A stretch of DNA of 64,000 nt, taken from NCBI RefSeq assembly GCF_016862635.1, contig NZ_BONI01000042.1:1-64000 (forward strand), written 5' to 3'. Each line of letters begins with the position of its first letter. Position 1 is the stretch's first letter. A program made the position numbers and the translations under genes. This DNA is from Catellatospora coxensis (GTDB lineage: Bacteria > Actinomycetota > Actinomycetes > Mycobacteriales > Micromonosporaceae). The notes under the pieces are model-generated. The model searched no databases and was not told the DNA's origin. It worked only from the letters and a program-made list of their open reading frames with translations. Of this stretch, positions 17,794 through 26,210 are shown one piece after another.

Positions 17794-18126
17794 ATGAAGC
17801 ACATGGAGCCCCCGATCGCCGGGGCCGACAACGTTCTCGGTAAACCCGCCGAGCGGGGCTGCGCACACCACAGTCTGCTCGCCGCGTTTCCAGCGCGCAG
17901 CGTGCTGAGCGAGCCGCATCCGGCTCGCGGCGTGGCCAAGGTCGGTGTGGTCGTCGGTCGGCGCAGTCGTCAGCCGGTGCCGGACCTTCCGCCGATCATG
18001 CCGGTGGTCCAGGTCTCCGACGAGCACGGCGTCATCCGCGACCAGACGGCGGGTGCGCACGAGCTCGCTTACCTGCTCCACCGGATGACCACCGGCGACT
18101 GGCACGCGGCCGCAACGCGGCAGTGA
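17794..18126 (+). CDS. Hypothetical 110-residue protein upstream of lanthipeptide precursor
   Basis: The family is not recognised. The protein has 110 residues with a C-terminal helical segment (TAGAHELAYLLHRMTTGDWHAAA) and a basic, Pro-rich middle. ATG 17794 is supported by GGGAGATGA about 10 nt upstream; a longer reading from 17671 lacks such a site. It sits between the regulator-kinase operon and the precursor peptide gene on the same strand, so it may belong to the cluster. No signal peptide or membrane segment is seen. It could be a small leader-binding or regulatory protein, but nothing in the sequence proves this. Confidence 0.55.
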   Translation: MKHMEPPIAGADNVLGKPAERGCAHHSLLAAFPARSVLSEPHPARGVAKVGVVVGRRSRQPVPDLPPIMPVVQVSDEHGVIRDQTAGAHELAYLLHRMTTGDWHAAATRQ

Positions 18127-18237
18127 AGCGCGCCGGCACGGCAAGGCTCCGCCCATCCGGGCGGACGCGATGGCTCAGGCCATCAGCACCATCCCCGAGC
18201 CACCGCGGTTCGGGGACGTCACGAGAGGGAGAACAAG

Positions 18238-18402
18238 GTGTCCAACGCGACTCCGACGCTCCAGGCGCGCACGGACCAGGCCGATGAGTTCGACCTGGAC
18301 GTGCGCCTGGTGGAGAAGAGCGACAACTACGCCGGGCTGATCGCCACGACCGACGACGGCTGCGGCAGCACCTGCGGCGCCTGCACCACCAACGCCGCCT
18401 GA
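18238..18402 (+). CDS. FxLD-family class I lanthipeptide precursor peptide
   Basis: This 54-residue peptide is below common ORF size limits. The leader carries EFDLDVRLVEK (17-27), the FxLD motif read by LanB recognition elements, comparable to FNLD in nisin. The core begins after the helix around residue 30 and ends in TTDDGCGSTCGACTTNAA, with three cysteines (42, 46, 49) and six Ser/Thr (T37, T38, S44, T45, T50, T51) available for dehydration and ring closure. The Asp pair D39-D40 next to the first cysteine is a candidate for isoaspartate formation by the downstream PIMT-like enzyme. GTG 18238 follows GAGAGGGAG. The gene is isolated from lanB by a strong hairpin. Confidence 0.9.
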   Translation: MSNATPTLQARTDQADEFDLDVRLVEKSDNYAGLIATTDDGCGSTCGACTTNAA

Positions 18403-18418
18403 CGGCGTACCCCTCGGC

Positions 18419-18462
18419 CCGGTCGGCGCCGCCACACGTCCTCCCGTGGCCGCGCCGACCGG
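18419..18462 (+). terminator. Attenuator-like hairpin between precursor and modification genes
   Basis: CCGGTCGGCGC (18419-18429) pairs perfectly with GCGCCGACCGG (18452-18462). After one mismatch GCCAC (18431-18435) pairs with GTGGC (18446-18450). A partial terminator here would give more precursor than enzyme transcript, a usual arrangement in lanthipeptide operons. Confidence 0.65.
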
Positions 18463-18490
18463 CCTCAACCCGATCCAGGAGATGCCCCGT

Positions 18491-21400
18491 ATGCGTTCTG
18501 CTGAACACCGGGCCACGTACCGGGCCAGCGGCACGGCGCTCGTACGCGCCGCCGCGCACATCGGCCTGGAACTGCCCGCGTATCCGGACGTGACCGACCC
18601 AGCCGCCTCGGACTGCGCGACGTCGTGGGTGGAATGGTTGCGCGCCGTGTGGGCATTGCCGGAAGTCGCTGAGACGCTGCGGCACGCCAGTCCGGTCCTC
18701 GCGCGGCAGATCGTCGTTCTCATCTCAGCGGGAAAGCCCCCGGTGCGCGATGCATACCGTGCGGTGCTGTCCGTGATGCGATACCTGCAGCGGATGACCG
18801 GACGGGCAACTCCGCTGGGGTTGGCTGCCGGAGTGGCGGTCGCGACCTTCGCCAGGGAGCCCCAACTCCGGTGGGGCACGCGCCACCACACGGTGGCCAG
18901 CCCGGCCGCAACCTGGCTCGACGACGTGATCCAGACGCTGGAAAGCTGCCCGGAACTGCTCGCTCGGCTGCCTGTCGTCACCAACACGACGATGACGGTC
19001 CGCGGTGACCGCCTCGTGATCCCCGACCAGCCACAACGGGCCGGACAGGTGGCCTCGGTGGATGCCGTGTTGCGCCTGACCACGCCGGTACGCGTCGCCG
19101 TCGAAGCGGCTCGCGCGCCGATCCGGATGAGCGAACTCGCCGCGAAGGTACGAGAGGTCCTGCCCTCGGCGCCCGCTAAGAAGATCACCGTTCTCCTGGC
19201 CGAGCTGGTTTCGCGGCGAGCGCTAATCACGTCCTTGCACGCGCCCAGCACAACCACCGCCCCGCTGGCCCACCTACTCGCGCAGGTTGATGCCGCCGAC
19301 GCTGGCGCTGTACAGCAGGTCGCCGACCTTGTCGCTGCGCTGCACGACATCCACGCGCTCATGAGCAGCCACAACAGCCAACTCGGCAGCAACGTCGCCT
19401 GGGTACGCGACGACCTCGCCGCCACCATGCGCATGACGCAGCCGTTTAGCCGGCACCCACTCGTGCTCGACCTGCGCCTGGACGCGACGGTGGTCCTGCC
19501 GGAGCCTGTCGCACGCGAGGTTGAGCGCGCCGCGCTGCTCCTGACCTGCCTGAGTGGCCACCCGTTCGGGCGCGCATCGTGGCGCGACTACCACATGCGC
19601 TTCTACGAGCGTTACGGCATCGGGTCGATGGTGCCGCTGCGCGACGTCGTCGTCACCGATGCCGGCATCGGCTGGCCCGACGGCTACCCCGCCGCTGCCG
19701 CCGAGCGGCACGCTCCGGCTGCCCGCCGCGACGAGCTGTTGCTGTCACTGGCCCAGGCCGCCGCGCTCGACGGCCACCGCGAGGTCATCCTGGACGCCGA
19801 GCTGCTCAACGCGCTTGACATCGGTCCCGACCAGCCTCGCCTGCCACCGCACCTGGAACTGTGCGTGCGGATACACGCGCGCGATCAGCAGGCACTGATC
19901 CGCGGAGACTTCCGCGTCGAGGTCGTGTCCGTCTCCCGTGGCGTCGGCACGCTGTGCGGCCGGTTCCTCCAGGTGCTGACGCCCGACGAGCGGCAGCGGC
20001 TGTCCGCCGAACTGGCCGACCTGCCCACCGCCGACGCCGACACGATTCCCGCCCAGCTGTCCTTCGCCCCGCTCGACCCCGCAGACGCGCACGTCGCACG
20101 CGCGCCGCGCGTCCTGCCGACCGTGATCAGCCTGGCCGAGCACCGCGGCCCGGACCCAGACGTGCTGAGCGTCGAGGACATCGCGGTCGCCTGCGATGGC
20201 CGCCGCATGTACCTGGCGGCTCCGACCCTTGGGCAGCGGATTGAGGCCACCGGCATGCACGCGCTCAACCCGACCCGGCACACCCCGTCGCTGGCCAGGT
20301 TCTTGATCGAGCTGAGCCGCGCCCAGTACGCCCAGGTGACCGCCTTCGACTGGGGCGCCGCGGCGAAGTTGCCGTACCTGCCTCGGCTGCGCCACGGGCG
20401 CGTCATCCTCGCGCCAGCGACCTGGCGGCTGCACGCCGCGGACCTGCCGCCACGCGAACGACCCTGGTCTTCGTGGGATGACGCCTTCGCCGCCTGGAGC
20501 GACCACCGCAGGTTGCCGCGCCGCGTGTACCTGGCCGAAGGCGACCAGCGGCTTCCCCTCGACCTCGACGAGACCGCACACCGCGTGCTGCTGCGTACGC
20601 ATCTCGGCAGGCACCCGCACGCCGTGCTGGTCGAGGCCCCGGACGAGGACTCGACTGGCTGGTGCGACGGCCGGCCGCACGAGGTGATCGTGCCGCTCAA
20701 AGCCACCGTCGCCCCGGCATGGCCGCGCCTGCCCAAGCCCACCCCGGCCCGCCTCATCGGCCGCGACCAGGGCAAGACACCCGGCACGTCGCTGGTTCTG
20801 CTGGCCAAGCTGTACGGCGACCGCGACCGCCAGGACGAGCTGCTCGCCGAGCACCTGCCGCGCCTGCTCGCCCGATGGGAGACCGCGCCGCCGTGGTGGT
20901 TCCTACGGTTCCGCGATCCCGACCAGCACCTGCGTCTGCGCATCGCGTTGCCGGACGTCGACGCGTTCGGCCCCACGGCGCAGATCGTCAGCGCCTGGGC
21001 CGACCAGCTCCGCCGGGCGGGCCTGCTTCGTGAGGTGCAGTACGCCACCTCCTACCCTGAGACCGGCCGCTGGGGATCCGAAGCCGCGATGGACGCCGCC
21101 GAGACGGTGTTCCGCGCCGACTCGGCGACGGTGGTGACCCAGCTGCGCCAGCGCAAGCGTCCGCACCGGCAGGCACTGGTCGCCGCGCACACCGCAGCGA
21201 TCGCGGTCGGGTTCACCGGCAGCACCGAGGCCGGCATGAAGTGGCTGATCGACCACATCCCCGCCGCAGCTCCGGGACCTGTCGACCGCGCGGTCTTCGC
21301 CGAAGCCGTCCGCATCGCCGACCCGCGCGGCAACTGGGCCGCTTTGCGGGCCGCGCCGGGCGGCACCGCCATCGTCGATGCCTGGCAGGCACGCGCTCAG

Positions 21401-21619
21401 GCGCTCGCCGCCTACCGCAGGCACCTGCCCGGCCCGCACACGGAGGGAGTCGACCCCGACGACGTGCTCGGCTCGCTCGCGCACGCGCACTTCATCCGGG
21501 CCGTCGGCGTCGATTTCGACGACGAAGCGATCTGCCTGTACCTCGCCCGGTCCGCGGCCCTGGCCTGGACCGCCCGTACCACGGCCTGGACCGCCCGTAC
21601 CACGGCCGGCCGATCATGA
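18491..21619 (+). CDS. lanB: Class I lanthipeptide dehydratase LanB (full length)
   Basis: The protein has 1042 residues. The N-terminal 700 residues fit the Lant_dehydr_N glutamylation domain (early marks: LVRAAAHIGLEL, MRYLQRMTGRATPLGLAAG, RHPLVLDLRLDATV). Residues about 766-1015 form the SpaB_C-type elimination domain (LLAKLYGDRDRQDELL, PPWWFLRFRDPDQHLRLRI). It should use glutamyl-tRNA to dehydrate core Ser/Thr of the FxLD precursor. ATG 18491 was chosen for AGGAG 9 nt upstream; ATG 18482 is too close to that site. The stop overlaps lanC (ATGA). The C-terminal tail is altered by a 21-bp tandem duplication, giving AWTARTTAWTARTT. Confidence 0.93.
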   Translation: MRSAEHRATYRASGTALVRAAAHIGLELPAYPDVTDPAASDCATSWVEWLRAVWALPEVAETLRHASPVLARQIVVLISAGKPPVRDAYRAVLSVMRYLQRMTGRATPLGLAAGVAVATFAREPQLRWGTRHHTVASPAATWLDDVIQTLESCPELLARLPVVTNTTMTVRGDRLVIPDQPQRAGQVASVDAVLRLTTPVRVAVEAARAPIRMSELAAKVREVLPSAPAKKITVLLAELVSRRALITSLHAPSTTTAPLAHLLAQVDAADAGAVQQVADLVAALHDIHALMSSHNSQLGSNVAWVRDDLAATMRMTQPFSRHPLVLDLRLDATVVLPEPVAREVERAALLLTCLSGHPFGRASWRDYHMRFYERYGIGSMVPLRDVVVTDAGIGWPDGYPAAAAERHAPAARRDELLLSLAQAAALDGHREVILDAELLNALDIGPDQPRLPPHLELCVRIHARDQQALIRGDFRVEVVSVSRGVGTLCGRFLQVLTPDERQRLSAELADLPTADADTIPAQLSFAPLDPADAHVARAPRVLPTVISLAEHRGPDPDVLSVEDIAVACDGRRMYLAAPTLGQRIEATGMHALNPTRHTPSLARFLIELSRAQYAQVTAFDWGAAAKLPYLPRLRHGRVILAPATWRLHAADLPPRERPWSSWDDAFAAWSDHRRLPRRVYLAEGDQRLPLDLDETAHRVLLRTHLGRHPHAVLVEAPDEDSTGWCDGRPHEVIVPLKATVAPAWPRLPKPTPARLIGRDQGKTPGTSLVLLAKLYGDRDRQDELLAEHLPRLLARWETAPPWWFLRFRDPDQHLRLRIALPDVDAFGPTAQIVSAWADQLRRAGLLREVQYATSYPETGRWGSEAAMDAAETVFRADSATVVTQLRQRKRPHRQALVAAHTAAIAVGFTGSTEAGMKWLIDHIPAAAPGPVDRAVFAEAVRIADPRGNWAALRAAPGGTAIVDAWQARAQALAAYRRHLPGPHTEGVDPDDVLGSLAHAHFIRAVGVDFDDEAICLYLARSAALAWTARTTAWTARTTAGRS
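21562..21603 (+). repeat. 21-bp tandem duplication at the lanB 3' end
   Basis: The unit GGCCTGGACCGCCCGTACCAC occurs twice head to tail (21562-21582 and 21583-21603) and stays in frame, adding seven residues to the LanB C-terminus just before the stop. Confidence 0.85.
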
Positions 21620-22914
21620 ACCACCCCGCGGCCCGCCTCGCCCTGGCCATCGCCGACCAGCTCGCCTCCCCAGCGGCGCTCGGCGACATGCTCACCGCTC
21701 AGCCGTGGCGGGCGCAGTCGCTGTCACTCGGCGCTCCCGCGGTCGCACTGCTGCACATCGAGTTAGCGGCATCCGGGCTGCGTCCTTGGCAGCGCGCCCA
21801 CGACTGGCTGCGCTGCGCCACCTCCGGGGAGATCACCAGCGGCTTCGACAGCCACCTGTTCCACGGTGCCCCCGCAATCGCCCACACGCTTTCCTGCGCC
21901 GCCGTCGTACGTCCCGGCGCGTACGAACGCGTCCTCACCCGCCTGAACGAGACGGTCACGGCTGACGCCCGGCGTCGGGTCGAGATCGCCCATGCCCGTA
22001 TCGATGCCCGTCGGCCCGCCCGGCTGGCTGAGTTCGACATCATCCGCGGTCTGACCGGCGTCGGGTCTCACCTGCTTCGCCACGACCCGGACGGCCGCAC
22101 GATCCGCACGGTGCTGGAGTACCTGGTCCGGCTGACCGAGCCTGTCACCGCCGATGGCGAGCTCCTCCCGGGCTGGTGGACGCCGGATGGACCGTCCGGC
22201 CGCGCCGAGCAGCGCATGCCTGGCGGGCACGCCAACGCCGGACTCGCGCACGGCGTCGCCGGCCCGCTCGCCCTGCTGTCACTCGCCGCGCTGGAAGGCG
22301 TCGTCGTCGACAACCAACGCGATGCGATCGGCCGCATCGTCGGCTGGTACGACCGCATTCGTGCCCACACCGCCACTGGTCACACGATCTGGCCCTACTG
22401 GGCGTCCAGGTCCGAGCTCCGCACCGGGCCAGCGCGCCTGCCCGAACAGCAGCGGCCCTCGTGGTGCTACGGCACCGCCGGAGTCGCCCGCGCGCTGCAG
22501 CTCGCTGCCCGCGCAACCGGCGACCCCGGTCGAGCGCTCCAGGCTGAGACCGCACTCGTCCACGCGCTCACCGACCCCCGACAGCGGGACGCGATCAGCG
22601 ATCCAGCGCTGTGTCACGGATACGCTGGGATCGCACATGTGGCGACCCGGATCGCCGCCGACGCGGCACCCGCCTCCACCGCCCGCCTGGGAACCCTCGT
22701 AGCCAAGCTGCTCGACGCCGTGCTGCCCTCTGACAGCACGCCCGACGCTCGCGCCGCCTCGCTCCTGCACTCCGGAGCCGGGCCAGGACTGCTCGACGGC
22801 GCTGCGGGCGTCGCACTCGCGTGCCTCGCCGCCTCCGGGATGACACCCCGCTCCGGCTGGGACACCTGCCTGCTCATCACCGCCGCCACCAACGCTCGAG
22901 GAGAAGACGCCTGA
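21616..22914 (+). CDS. lanC: Lanthionine synthetase C family cyclase (LanC)
   Basis: The protein has 432 residues with the LanC alpha-toroid. The zinc ligands are visible as C284 in SWCYGTAGVAR and C333-H334 in LCHGYAGIAH. GGHANAGLAHGVAGPLALLSL and GAGPGLLDGAAGVALA are the repeated GxxG toroid motifs. It adds precursor cysteine thiols to dehydrated residues to make (methyl)lanthionine rings. The ATG overlaps the lanB stop (ATGA at 21616), and its own stop overlaps the next ATG (TGATG at 22912-22916), so the three enzymes are translationally coupled. Confidence 0.93.
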   Translation: MNHPAARLALAIADQLASPAALGDMLTAQPWRAQSLSLGAPAVALLHIELAASGLRPWQRAHDWLRCATSGEITSGFDSHLFHGAPAIAHTLSCAAVVRPGAYERVLTRLNETVTADARRRVEIAHARIDARRPARLAEFDIIRGLTGVGSHLLRHDPDGRTIRTVLEYLVRLTEPVTADGELLPGWWTPDGPSGRAEQRMPGGHANAGLAHGVAGPLALLSLAALEGVVVDNQRDAIGRIVGWYDRIRAHTATGHTIWPYWASRSELRTGPARLPEQQRPSWCYGTAGVARALQLAARATGDPGRALQAETALVHALTDPRQRDAISDPALCHGYAGIAHVATRIAADAAPASTARLGTLVAKLLDAVLPSDSTPDARAASLLHSGAGPGLLDGAAGVALACLAASGMTPRSGWDTCLLITAATNARGEDA

Positions 22915-24974
22915 TGCACACGACCTGGCGACAGCACAACATCGAGTTCACCGACCGCGCCAGCGCCGAGGCCGTTGCGATCGAGCACCTCGCGCCAACC
23001 CTGAGATCCGCGGAATCCGACGGGCACCTGCACACCTGGTGGTTCCTGCGGAAGAACCCGTTCAAGCTGCGCTACATACCTGCCGATCCAGGTACCAGCA
23101 TCATCGGCGACCTGCTGAACGCGCTTACCACCGACGGCCTGATCATCGGCTGGAGAAACGGCATCTACGAGCCGGAGACGACGGCCTTCGGCGGTCCAGA
23201 AGGCATGGACATCGCGCACACCCTGTTCCACCACGACAGCCGACACCTGCTCCACCAACCAGGCGACGGCGGGCTCGGCCGCCGGGAGACCACCGTTCTG
23301 CTCTGCAGCGCTCTGCTGCGCGCCGCCGGGCTCGACTGGTACGAGCAGGGCGACGTATGGGGCCGATTCGCCCAAGAACGATCCGACGTCGACACCTCAC
23401 TGCCGCCGGAGGCAGCGGGGCGAGCGAGGCTCATCAGGTCGATGCGCAAGCTCATGACGACTGACGTACGCGCCCTCTGCGCGCCCGACGGCGCCCTGGC
23501 CGGTCGTGAGGAGTGGATCGATGCGTTCGAGGCCGCCGGACAGGCACTTGCCCATCACGCCCGGCACGGCAGGCTCCAGCGCGGGTTGCGCGCCGTGCTC
23601 GCCCACCATCTGATCTTCCACGCCAACCGGGCCGGGCTGCCACTGCCCGACCAGGCCAACCTGGCCGCGCTGGCGTTGAACACCGTGTTCGCCGACGGCG
23701 AGCCGGCCGAACCCACGAGACATGAAGGACGGACCATGACCACGATCAGCGATCCGCACGCCTACGCGAAGAGCCCGCGAGAGCTTCGCGACTCGCTCGT
23801 CGAGCGCCTACGCCAGCGCGGAGCGCTCCGCAGCCCTGAGATCGAGGCGGCGTTCCAGGACGTTCCCCGGCACCTGTTCGTGCCGGGCTTCCCGCTGGAA
23901 CAGGCCTACGGCGACAACTCCGTGTACACCAAAACCGCCCAGGACGGCGCGCAGATCAGTGCGGCATCCGAGCCGGGCATCGTCGCCATGATGCTGCACC
24001 AGCTCGACATCCGGCCCGGCCACCGCATCCTGGAGATCGGCGCGGGCACCGGCTACAATGCCGCGCTCATGGGCACCCTCGCCGGAGACAGCGGGCACGT
24101 CACCACGATCGACGTCGACACCGATCTCGTTGACGCCGCCCGCGAGCACCTGGCCGCAGCCGAAGCCGGCAACGTCGAGGTCGTACTCGGCGACGGCGCT
24201 CTCGGACACGAGGCAGGCGCGCCCTACGACCGGATCATCGCCACCGTCGGCGCCTGGGAGATCCCCAGCGCCTGGCTGGACCAGCTCGCAGCGAACGGGC
24301 GGATGGTGGTACCGCTACGGCTGGCCGGGGCGGCATCGCGCAGCATCGCCTTCGAACGGAACGCCGACCGGTGGACCAGCCACGGCAGCGAGCTGGCCGT
24401 ATTCATGCCCCTGCGCGGCATCGGCGACGACGCACGCCGAACCGTCGCGCTCGCCGAGGACGTCACGCTGCAGGTCCACAAAGACCAGGACGTCGACGCA
24501 TCCGCGCTCGCCGGCGTGCTGAGCGTGCCGCGTCGTGAGGTGTGGACGGGCGTGACATTCCCCCCGATGGTCTCGTACGAGTGGATGGACCTGTGGCTGG
24601 CCTGCACCCTTCCCAACGCCATCATGCGGATGAACGTGCGGCCGTCTGCCACCGAACGCGGCGCGGTCACGCCGATGTTCCCGTGGGGCTCGATGGCGAC
24701 CATCCGCGGCACGAACCTCGCCTACCTCACCGTCCGTCCCGCCACGCCCGAATCCGATGGCGGCCGGAGCTACGAGGTCGGCGCCATCGGCCACGGACCG
24801 GCCGGTGAAGCACTGGCAAGCGACGTCGCCGAGCAGGTCCGCGTCTGGGACGAGCAGCACCGCGCCAAGACGGTCCGGTTCGAGATCCCCGACGGTGCCG
24901 CCGACGCCGAACCGGCAGCAGGCCGCTTCGTCCTCCACCGCCCGCAGCACCCCATCGTCGTCATCTGGGAATGA
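22914..24974 (+). CDS. SpaB_C / protein-L-isoaspartate methyltransferase fusion, FxLD system
   Basis: The protein has 686 residues. Residues 1-265 are a thiopeptide-type bacteriocin biosynthesis (SpaB_C-like) domain (HLHTWWFLRKNPFKLRYI, ADGEPAEPT at its end). Residues 275-686 are a PIMT homologue: MLHQLDIRPGHRILEIGAGTGYNAAL contains SAM motif I (about 372-384), followed by VTTIDVDTDLVDAARE. In characterised FxLD clusters such an enzyme methylates a core Asp, which cyclises and reopens as isoaspartate. ATG 22914 overlaps the lanC stop. A second ATG at 23736, in frame and preceded by GAAGGACGG, could give the methyltransferase alone. The second SpaB_C-like domain duplicates one already in LanB. 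Confidence 0.9.
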   Translation: MHTTWRQHNIEFTDRASAEAVAIEHLAPTLRSAESDGHLHTWWFLRKNPFKLRYIPADPGTSIIGDLLNALTTDGLIIGWRNGIYEPETTAFGGPEGMDIAHTLFHHDSRHLLHQPGDGGLGRRETTVLLCSALLRAAGLDWYEQGDVWGRFAQERSDVDTSLPPEAAGRARLIRSMRKLMTTDVRALCAPDGALAGREEWIDAFEAAGQALAHHARHGRLQRGLRAVLAHHLIFHANRAGLPLPDQANLAALALNTVFADGEPAEPTRHEGRTMTTISDPHAYAKSPRELRDSLVERLRQRGALRSPEIEAAFQDVPRHLFVPGFPLEQAYGDNSVYTKTAQDGAQISAASEPGIVAMMLHQLDIRPGHRILEIGAGTGYNAALMGTLAGDSGHVTTIDVDTDLVDAAREHLAAAEAGNVEVVLGDGALGHEAGAPYDRIIATVGAWEIPSAWLDQLAANGRMVVPLRLAGAASRSIAFERNADRWTSHGSELAVFMPLRGIGDDARRTVALAEDVTLQVHKDQDVDASALAGVLSVPRREVWTGVTFPPMVSYEWMDLWLACTLPNAIMRMNVRPSATERGAVTPMFPWGSMATIRGTNLAYLTVRPATPESDGGRSYEVGAIGHGPAGEALASDVAEQVRVWDEQHRAKTVRFEIPDGAADAEPAAGRFVLHRPQHPIVVIWE

Positions 24975-26083
24975 CCATGGACGCCACTGGTCCGGCCGTA
25001 AGCCGCTTCCCTCTCGTAGCCAGGCCAAGGCCGACCAGCGGCCCGCTGCCCGTACGGGTCGCCGACCTGAGTGCCCGCGCTGAGGCGGCCGACCTGGACA
25101 ATGACCTGGCTGGGGCATCGTCGGTGTTCAACCTGGCCGCCCTCATCGCATCCGATTGCGGGCTGCCCGACCTGGCACGCCAGTGGTGCCACGACCATGC
25201 CGCCCTCCACCTGCGCGCCCTCCCGCGGGGCGCACAGGTGGCGCGGCACGCCCTGGAACCACTGGTCAACCTCGCCCGCCTGCACATCCGCGGCGGCAAC
25301 GGGGAAGAAGCATTCCGGCTGCTGGACAACCTCTATCGGGCCGTCGCCTCCCGCACCAGCACGGTCATCGACGGCATCGACGTTCCCGGCGAACTCACCA
25401 CCTCTGATGCCGATCACCGCCAGCTGCGACAGTGGCTGTGGAGCGTGCACCTGTCCGACGGTACCCGAGCCCTGACCAGCCTCGGACGATGGCAGGACGC
25501 ACACCGGCACGTGCTGCTCCACAGGGGCGTCGGCGACCTCATGCTCGACGGGCGGCAGACAGCCGTCATCGCCCAAGCAACCGGAGGCGATGTTCCCGCC
25601 GCCGTCACGCTCATCGACACGACCGAGCCCGGCGAGTCCTGGCAGGCGGCGGTCACCGCGTGCCTGCGCGTGCTCTGCACCGGTGGAAGCACTCCGGCCA
25701 GGGAACATATCGACACGATGTTCGGCCGGTACAAGGAGGTCGTGCGGACACCGGCGACGGTGCCATTCCACACCCGGCTCGGCCTCTGCATGATCGACGC
25801 CGCCGGGGGTGTCGATCACAAGGCCGGCCGAGCGGTCGCACTTGATCTGATCGAGCACGCGATGGCCGACCGCGACGTTATCACGATCAGCGACGTGATG
25901 GCCCACGACGGTTGCGTTTCCCGGCTGCGACCGGACCAGGCCCGCGACCTCGCAGCAGCGCTGGAAGCCAGCGAGCTTGGCCGGGGATCCATTCCGTCGG
26001 CGCTGTACGTTGCCCTCACATCGGCCCTTTCGACAAGCGCTGCAGTCCTCGACCGCCTGCTCGACAGCACCGATCGAACCTGA
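24971..26083 (+). CDS. Helical hypothetical protein, last gene of the lanthipeptide operon
   Basis: The protein has 370 residues and is predominantly alpha-helical with TPR-like character (DNDLAGASSVFNLAALIASD, LPDLARQWCHDHAALHL, GNGEEAFRLLDNLYRA). No catalytic motif, signal peptide or membrane span is visible. Its ATG overlaps the stop of the methyltransferase fusion (ATGA at 24971-24974), so it is co-translated with the modification enzymes. It may scaffold the modification complex or aid maturation. I cannot assign a biochemical function. It is followed by a hairpin that probably ends the operon. Confidence 0.7.
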   Translation: MTMDATGPAVSRFPLVARPRPTSGPLPVRVADLSARAEAADLDNDLAGASSVFNLAALIASDCGLPDLARQWCHDHAALHLRALPRGAQVARHALEPLVNLARLHIRGGNGEEAFRLLDNLYRAVASRTSTVIDGIDVPGELTTSDADHRQLRQWLWSVHLSDGTRALTSLGRWQDAHRHVLLHRGVGDLMLDGRQTAVIAQATGGDVPAAVTLIDTTEPGESWQAAVTACLRVLCTGGSTPAREHIDTMFGRYKEVVRTPATVPFHTRLGLCMIDAAGGVDHKAGRAVALDLIEHAMADRDVITISDVMAHDGCVSRLRPDQARDLAAALEASELGRGSIPSALYVALTSALSTSAAVLDRLLDSTDRT

Positions 26084-26090
26084 GACGAGA

Positions 26091-26117
26091 GCTGCCGCAC
26101 CGCGTTAGCGGGGCAGC
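26091..26117 (+). terminator. Hairpin at the end of the lanthipeptide operon
   Basis: GCTGCC (26091-26096) pairs with GGCAGC (26112-26117), with an inner CGC/GCG pair (26101-26103, 26108-26110). The stem is modest but sits 8 bp past the last stop codon. Confidence 0.4.
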
Positions 26118-26210
26118 AGGTGCTGGGTCCGGTTCAGGTGGCCGTGTTCAGTGACAAGCGGCGTGCGGTAGGACAGCAGGGTGTCGGGCCGATCATGCAT
26201 GATGCCGCTC

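Noticed and set aside
19745-20854. 369-codon minus-strand open frame within the lanB region
   Set aside because: Antisense shadow of the dehydratase gene, without conserved domains.
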